From: a virus
Virus record (IMG/VR): IMGVR_UViG_3300005529_000102
Coordinates: 1-23,021 of that record
DNA: 23,021 nt
Direction: 5' to 3' (one strand)
The position numbers and the translations under genes are program-made. The notes beneath the pieces were generated by a model. It was not told the DNA's origin. It did not search any database and was given only the letters and a program-made list of their open reading frames with translations. The stretch's first letter is position 1. The number at the start of each line of letters is the position of its first letter. Shown in pieces: positions 21,358-23,021 of the stretch.

Positions 21358-21512
21358 GCGGGACCACCCCTTCACAGCGTCAGTGTTCTTTGGCCGGGCA
21401 GCGTCAACGAGCCTTAGTATTCGCACTCAAGAACAGCTGCGGATCGCGTGTTTTCATCAGCGCCCTCGGCATACGGCGAAAGCCTTCTGGCGTCGTGAAT
21501 GGGTGGTCCCGC
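21358..21512 (+). ncRNA. Candidate structured RNA with 26-position rod-like helix
   Basis: No convincing gene lies between 21345 and 21616. Instead 21358-21383 is complementary to 21487-21512: 22 Watson-Crick pairs, 2 G-U pairs and 2 mismatches, with the outer 12 bp (GCGGGACCACCC) perfect. Inside it, TGTTCTT (21384-21390) pairs with AAGAACA (21429-21435), directly continuing the rod into a branch, and short stems GCTG/CAGC and CGCC/GGCG follow. This nesting suggests a folded RNA. Alternatives are a small inverted-repeat element (MITE-like), although I see no target-site duplication, or a protein-coding stretch. The strand is assumed to be that of the flanking genes. Confidence 0.5.
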
Positions 21513-21524
21513 CTCGAGAGCGGA

Positions 21525-21577
21525 GTGCTGCGTGGACGAAAGTCCCCCGTGTGGCCACGGAGTTTGGCGCGCAGCAC
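21525..21577 (+). ncRNA. Candidate three-way-junction RNA upstream of a small gene
   Basis: An 8-bp closing stem GTGCTGCG (21525-21532) / CGCAGCAC (21570-21577) holds two hairpins: GGAC-GAAA-GTCC (21534-21545, a GNRA tetraloop) and CCGTG-TGGC-CACGG (21547-21560). A free strand AGTTTGGCG links back to the closing stem. It ends 40 nt before the Shine-Dalgarno start at 21617, so it could be a cis-regulatory leader or part of a larger RNA with the upstream rod. It does not match any riboswitch or ribozyme consensus that I recognise. Confidence 0.5.
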
Positions 21578-21602
21578 CCCGAGCTCGAGCGAGCATCGGG
21601 AG

Positions 21603-21616
21603 AAAGGAGGGCTTCG
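21603..21616 (+). promoter_or_regulatory. Strong Shine-Dalgarno for the gene at 21617
   Basis: AAAGGAGG (21603-21610) lies about 6 nt before ATG 21617. It decides the start: a longer open frame from 21383 has no such signal and runs through the base-paired region. Confidence 0.7.
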
Positions 21617-21820
21617 ATGCCGAAGCTCATCCAGTGCAACGCACCCGAGTGCCGGCGGCCAGTGGATACGACCAAGAGCCACGTCACGATAAACGAGCTC
21701 ACGTTCCACGACCTCCATTGCGCGAACGAGTATCTGGCGCAGGTGGAGCGGTTCGCCCGCGCAGCCGATCCCTTCCATGCGCCAGTGCATGACAAGCGAC
21801 GGCCGTGGTGGCGATGCTGA
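21617..21820 (+). CDS. Small Cys/His protein, possible zinc-binding
   Basis: A 67-aa protein starting MPKLIQCNAPECRRPVDTTK. C7 and C12 (CNAPEC) and H31/H34/C35 (HDLHC) make a plausible treble-clef or zinc-ribbon-like site; the C-terminus is basic and aromatic (RRPWWRC). Function unknown. It differs from the phage genes in having a strong Shine-Dalgarno and a purine (G) at -1. It is followed within 7 nt by the stem of a rho-independent terminator, so it is the last gene of its transcript. It may be a phage accessory gene or belong to the neighbouring module. Confidence 0.6.
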   Translation: MPKLIQCNAPECRRPVDTTKSHVTINELTFHDLHCANEYLAQVERFARAADPFHAPVHDKRRPWWRC

Positions 21821-21826
21821 TTCGCA

Positions 21827-21857
21827 AGGAGGCGGCAAGTGTCGCCTCCTCTTTTTT
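21827..21857 (+). terminator. Rho-independent terminator
   Basis: AGGAGGCG (21827-21834), loop GCAAGTGT, CGCCTCCT (21843-21850): a perfect 8-bp stem followed by C and six T (21852-21857). This is the only complete intrinsic terminator that I see in the window and probably ends the late transcript. Confidence 0.85.
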
Positions 21858-22003
21858 CCCCAGAATTACTCACCTCGCGGACTATTGAACCGCCTGCGAC
21901 CATTGACCATATAGCCGCCCAGATGGCGCCGAGGGGCACGGCGGCGCCGGGGACTTGCGCCCCGTCCTCATACTGGGACGGCCGCGCTGCTATTGAGGGC
22001 TTA

Positions 22004-23021
22004 ATGCACTACGAGATCGACTTCCTGCCCGTTGGCGACAGCAACGGTGACGCAATCTGCTTGCGCTATGGCGACGATGCCAGCTTCTGGGTCCACGTCG
22101 TAGACGGCGGCTTCACGGACACGGCCGCGACGGTGATCAAGCACCTCCGGACGCACTACGGCAATGTCTTCATCAATCACATGGTCCTGTCGCATGCCGA
22201 CAATGACCATGCCTGCGGGCTCGTCGGCATCCTGAAGGCCATGGATGTGAAGAACCTCTGGATGAACCGGCCGTGGCTCTATGCCGGTGAGATCATCCAC
22301 AACTTCCACGGCAACTGGACGCTCCAGGGTCTCATCGACCACATCCGCGAGAAGCACCCGTACCTCGTGGAGCTCGAGGACATTGCCAACAGTCGGGGAA
22401 TCCCGATCCGCTCAGTATTCCAGGGCGATAAGATCGGCCTGCACTTCACCGTCCTGGCACCGTCGAGGGCACGCTATGTACGGCTGCTGCCCGACCTGGA
22501 GAAGACCCCGCAGACCTACGCCGAGAAGAAGGGCATCATCCCGAGCATCTTCGAAGGCGCCAAGTCCGTCATTGATGCAGTGGCCGAGCACTGGGGTGTC
22601 GAGACGCTGGACGATGATCCTCCGGCCACGTCCGCGTCGAATGAGACCAGCGTCGTCCAGTGGGGAGTGTTCGACGACAAGCGCGCGCTGCTCACCGCCG
22701 ACGTCGGCCCCGAGGGTCTCGCGGAAGCCTACGTCTACGCTGTCAACAGCGGGCTGTATCAGCGCCCGAATATCGTGCAGATCCCGCACCACGGCAGCCG
22801 GCGCAACGTGACGCCGACCGTTCTCAATGCATGGCTCGGCAAGCCGCTGGCGGCCGAGGGCGTGGTCGGCAGTGCATACTGCTCCGTCGGCAAGGACGCC
22901 GACATCTATCCGCGCAAGAAGGTCAAGAACGCCTTCATCCGTCGCGGTTTCCCGGTTCACGCGACGCGCGGCATGACCAAGTACGCCTACAACGGCTGGC
23001 CCATCCGCCCCGGCTGGGTGA
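22004..23021 (+). CDS. MBL-fold metallo-hydrolase (ComEC/Rec2-like), partial
   Basis: The start is in the window and the end is not; 339 codons are visible without a stop. LSHADNDH (H64, D66, D68, H69) is the metal-binding motif of the metallo-beta-lactamase fold in its SHxDxDH form, typical of ComEC/Rec2-type hydrolases; VVDGG (from residue 32) precedes it and LLTADVGPEG and IPHHGSRRN follow, as in that family. No membrane segments, so it is the soluble hydrolase type rather than the DNA-uptake channel. The substrate is unknown. A GAGGG (21995-21999) lies about 4 nt before the ATG. It lies beyond the terminator, has its own transcription unit and may be host or cargo DNA rather than a phage structural gene. 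Confidence 0.75.
   Translation, partial: MHYEIDFLPVGDSNGDAICLRYGDDASFWVHVVDGGFTDTAATVIKHLRTHYGNVFINHMVLSHADNDHACGLVGILKAMDVKNLWMNRPWLYAGEIIHNFHGNWTLQGLIDHIREKHPYLVELEDIANSRGIPIRSVFQGDKIGLHFTVLAPSRARYVRLLPDLEKTPQTYAEKKGIIPSIFEGAKSVIDAVAEHWGVETLDDDPPATSASNETSVVQWGVFDDKRALLTADVGPEGLAEAYVYAVNSGLYQRPNIVQIPHHGSRRNVTPTVLNAWLGKPLAAEGVVGSAYCSVGKDADIYPRKKVKNAFIRRGFPVHATRGMTKYAYNGWPIRPGWV

Noticed and set aside
21358-21577. RNase P RNA, tmRNA or group II intron domain V
   Set aside because: GGACGAAAGTCC recalls fragments of such RNAs, but the flanking conserved elements I would expect (for example the RNase P CR blocks, tmRNA T-arm and CCA, domain V bulge) are absent.
21383-21616. N-terminal extension of the small Cys/His protein (145 aa in total)
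   Set aside because: The extension runs through perfectly paired segments, is Arg-rich low-complexity, and lacks a start signal; the strong Shine-Dalgarno is at 21603.
21404-21939. Minus-strand open frames across the non-coding region (144 and 160 aa)
   Set aside because: They cross the terminator or the Cys/His gene and have no start signals or recognisable domains; long open frames arise easily at this base composition.
21925-21998. tRNA-like look on the minus strand (5-bp stem with 7-nt loop CGCAAGT, then CGTCC hairpin)
   Set aside because: The two stems share bases (CCCCG 21960-21964 and CCGTCC 21962-21967) so they cannot form together; no acceptor stem, D-arm or 7-nt anticodon loop fits.

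Overview
This window is the late (structural and lysis) half of a tailed, siphovirus-type phage or prophage genome, entered inside the head-morphogenesis gene; terminase and portal must lie upstream. The likely host is a member of the Patescibacteria / Candidate Phyla Radiation (Parcubacteria-like). This is inferred from the giant secreted protein at 5586-10196: its Ser/Thr/Ala 'ATSTF' stretches, 'GGTGTSTAP' start and 'GNVGISTTSP'-type tail are a style I associate with Parcubacteria surface proteins. TGA is used as a stop, so this is not the UGA=Gly lineage.

Layout. 2-4366, head: the end of an SPP1 gp7/Mu F-like protein, a retropepsin-fold protein, a Mu gpI-like protease fused to a scaffold (with a probable nested scaffold start at 1255), a capsid cement-like protein, the major capsid protein, an unknown virion protein and a small SAP/HeH-like protein. 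4369-11698, a surface/fibre cassette: three proteins with clear Sec signal peptides (190, 1536 and 413 aa), a fibre-associated protein and a small Gly/Tyr protein. 11695-13730, head-tail joining and tail completion, including a 54-aa gene. 13737-19980, tail: tail tube, tail-assembly chaperone with a programmed -1 frameshift on an A9 run, tape measure, Dit-like and Tal-like baseplate proteins; the last two carry a similar beta-sandwich module. 20032-21344, lysis: a membrane/coiled-coil protein, an M23 endolysin with a peptidoglycan-binding domain, and a holin-like protein. 21345-21616 has no convincing gene but is very rich in complementary segments, suggesting a structured RNA. It is followed by a small Cys/His protein, a strong rho-independent terminator and, beyond that, the first 339 codons of an MBL-fold hydrolase that runs off the window.

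The most unusual global property is how genes start. From 739 to 21159 I see no well-placed Shine-Dalgarno sequence, yet the base before the ATG is T in 18 of 22 genes and C in the other four. Several of these genes have a -10-like hexamer exactly 6 or 8 nt before the ATG, as expected for leaderless or nearly leaderless mRNAs. The first start in the window (GTG 283) and the last two genes (21617, 22004) look different: they have Shine-Dalgarno-like purine tracts and purines at -1. The right-hand change coincides with the structured non-coding region and terminator, so that is the best candidate for a module or phage/host border.
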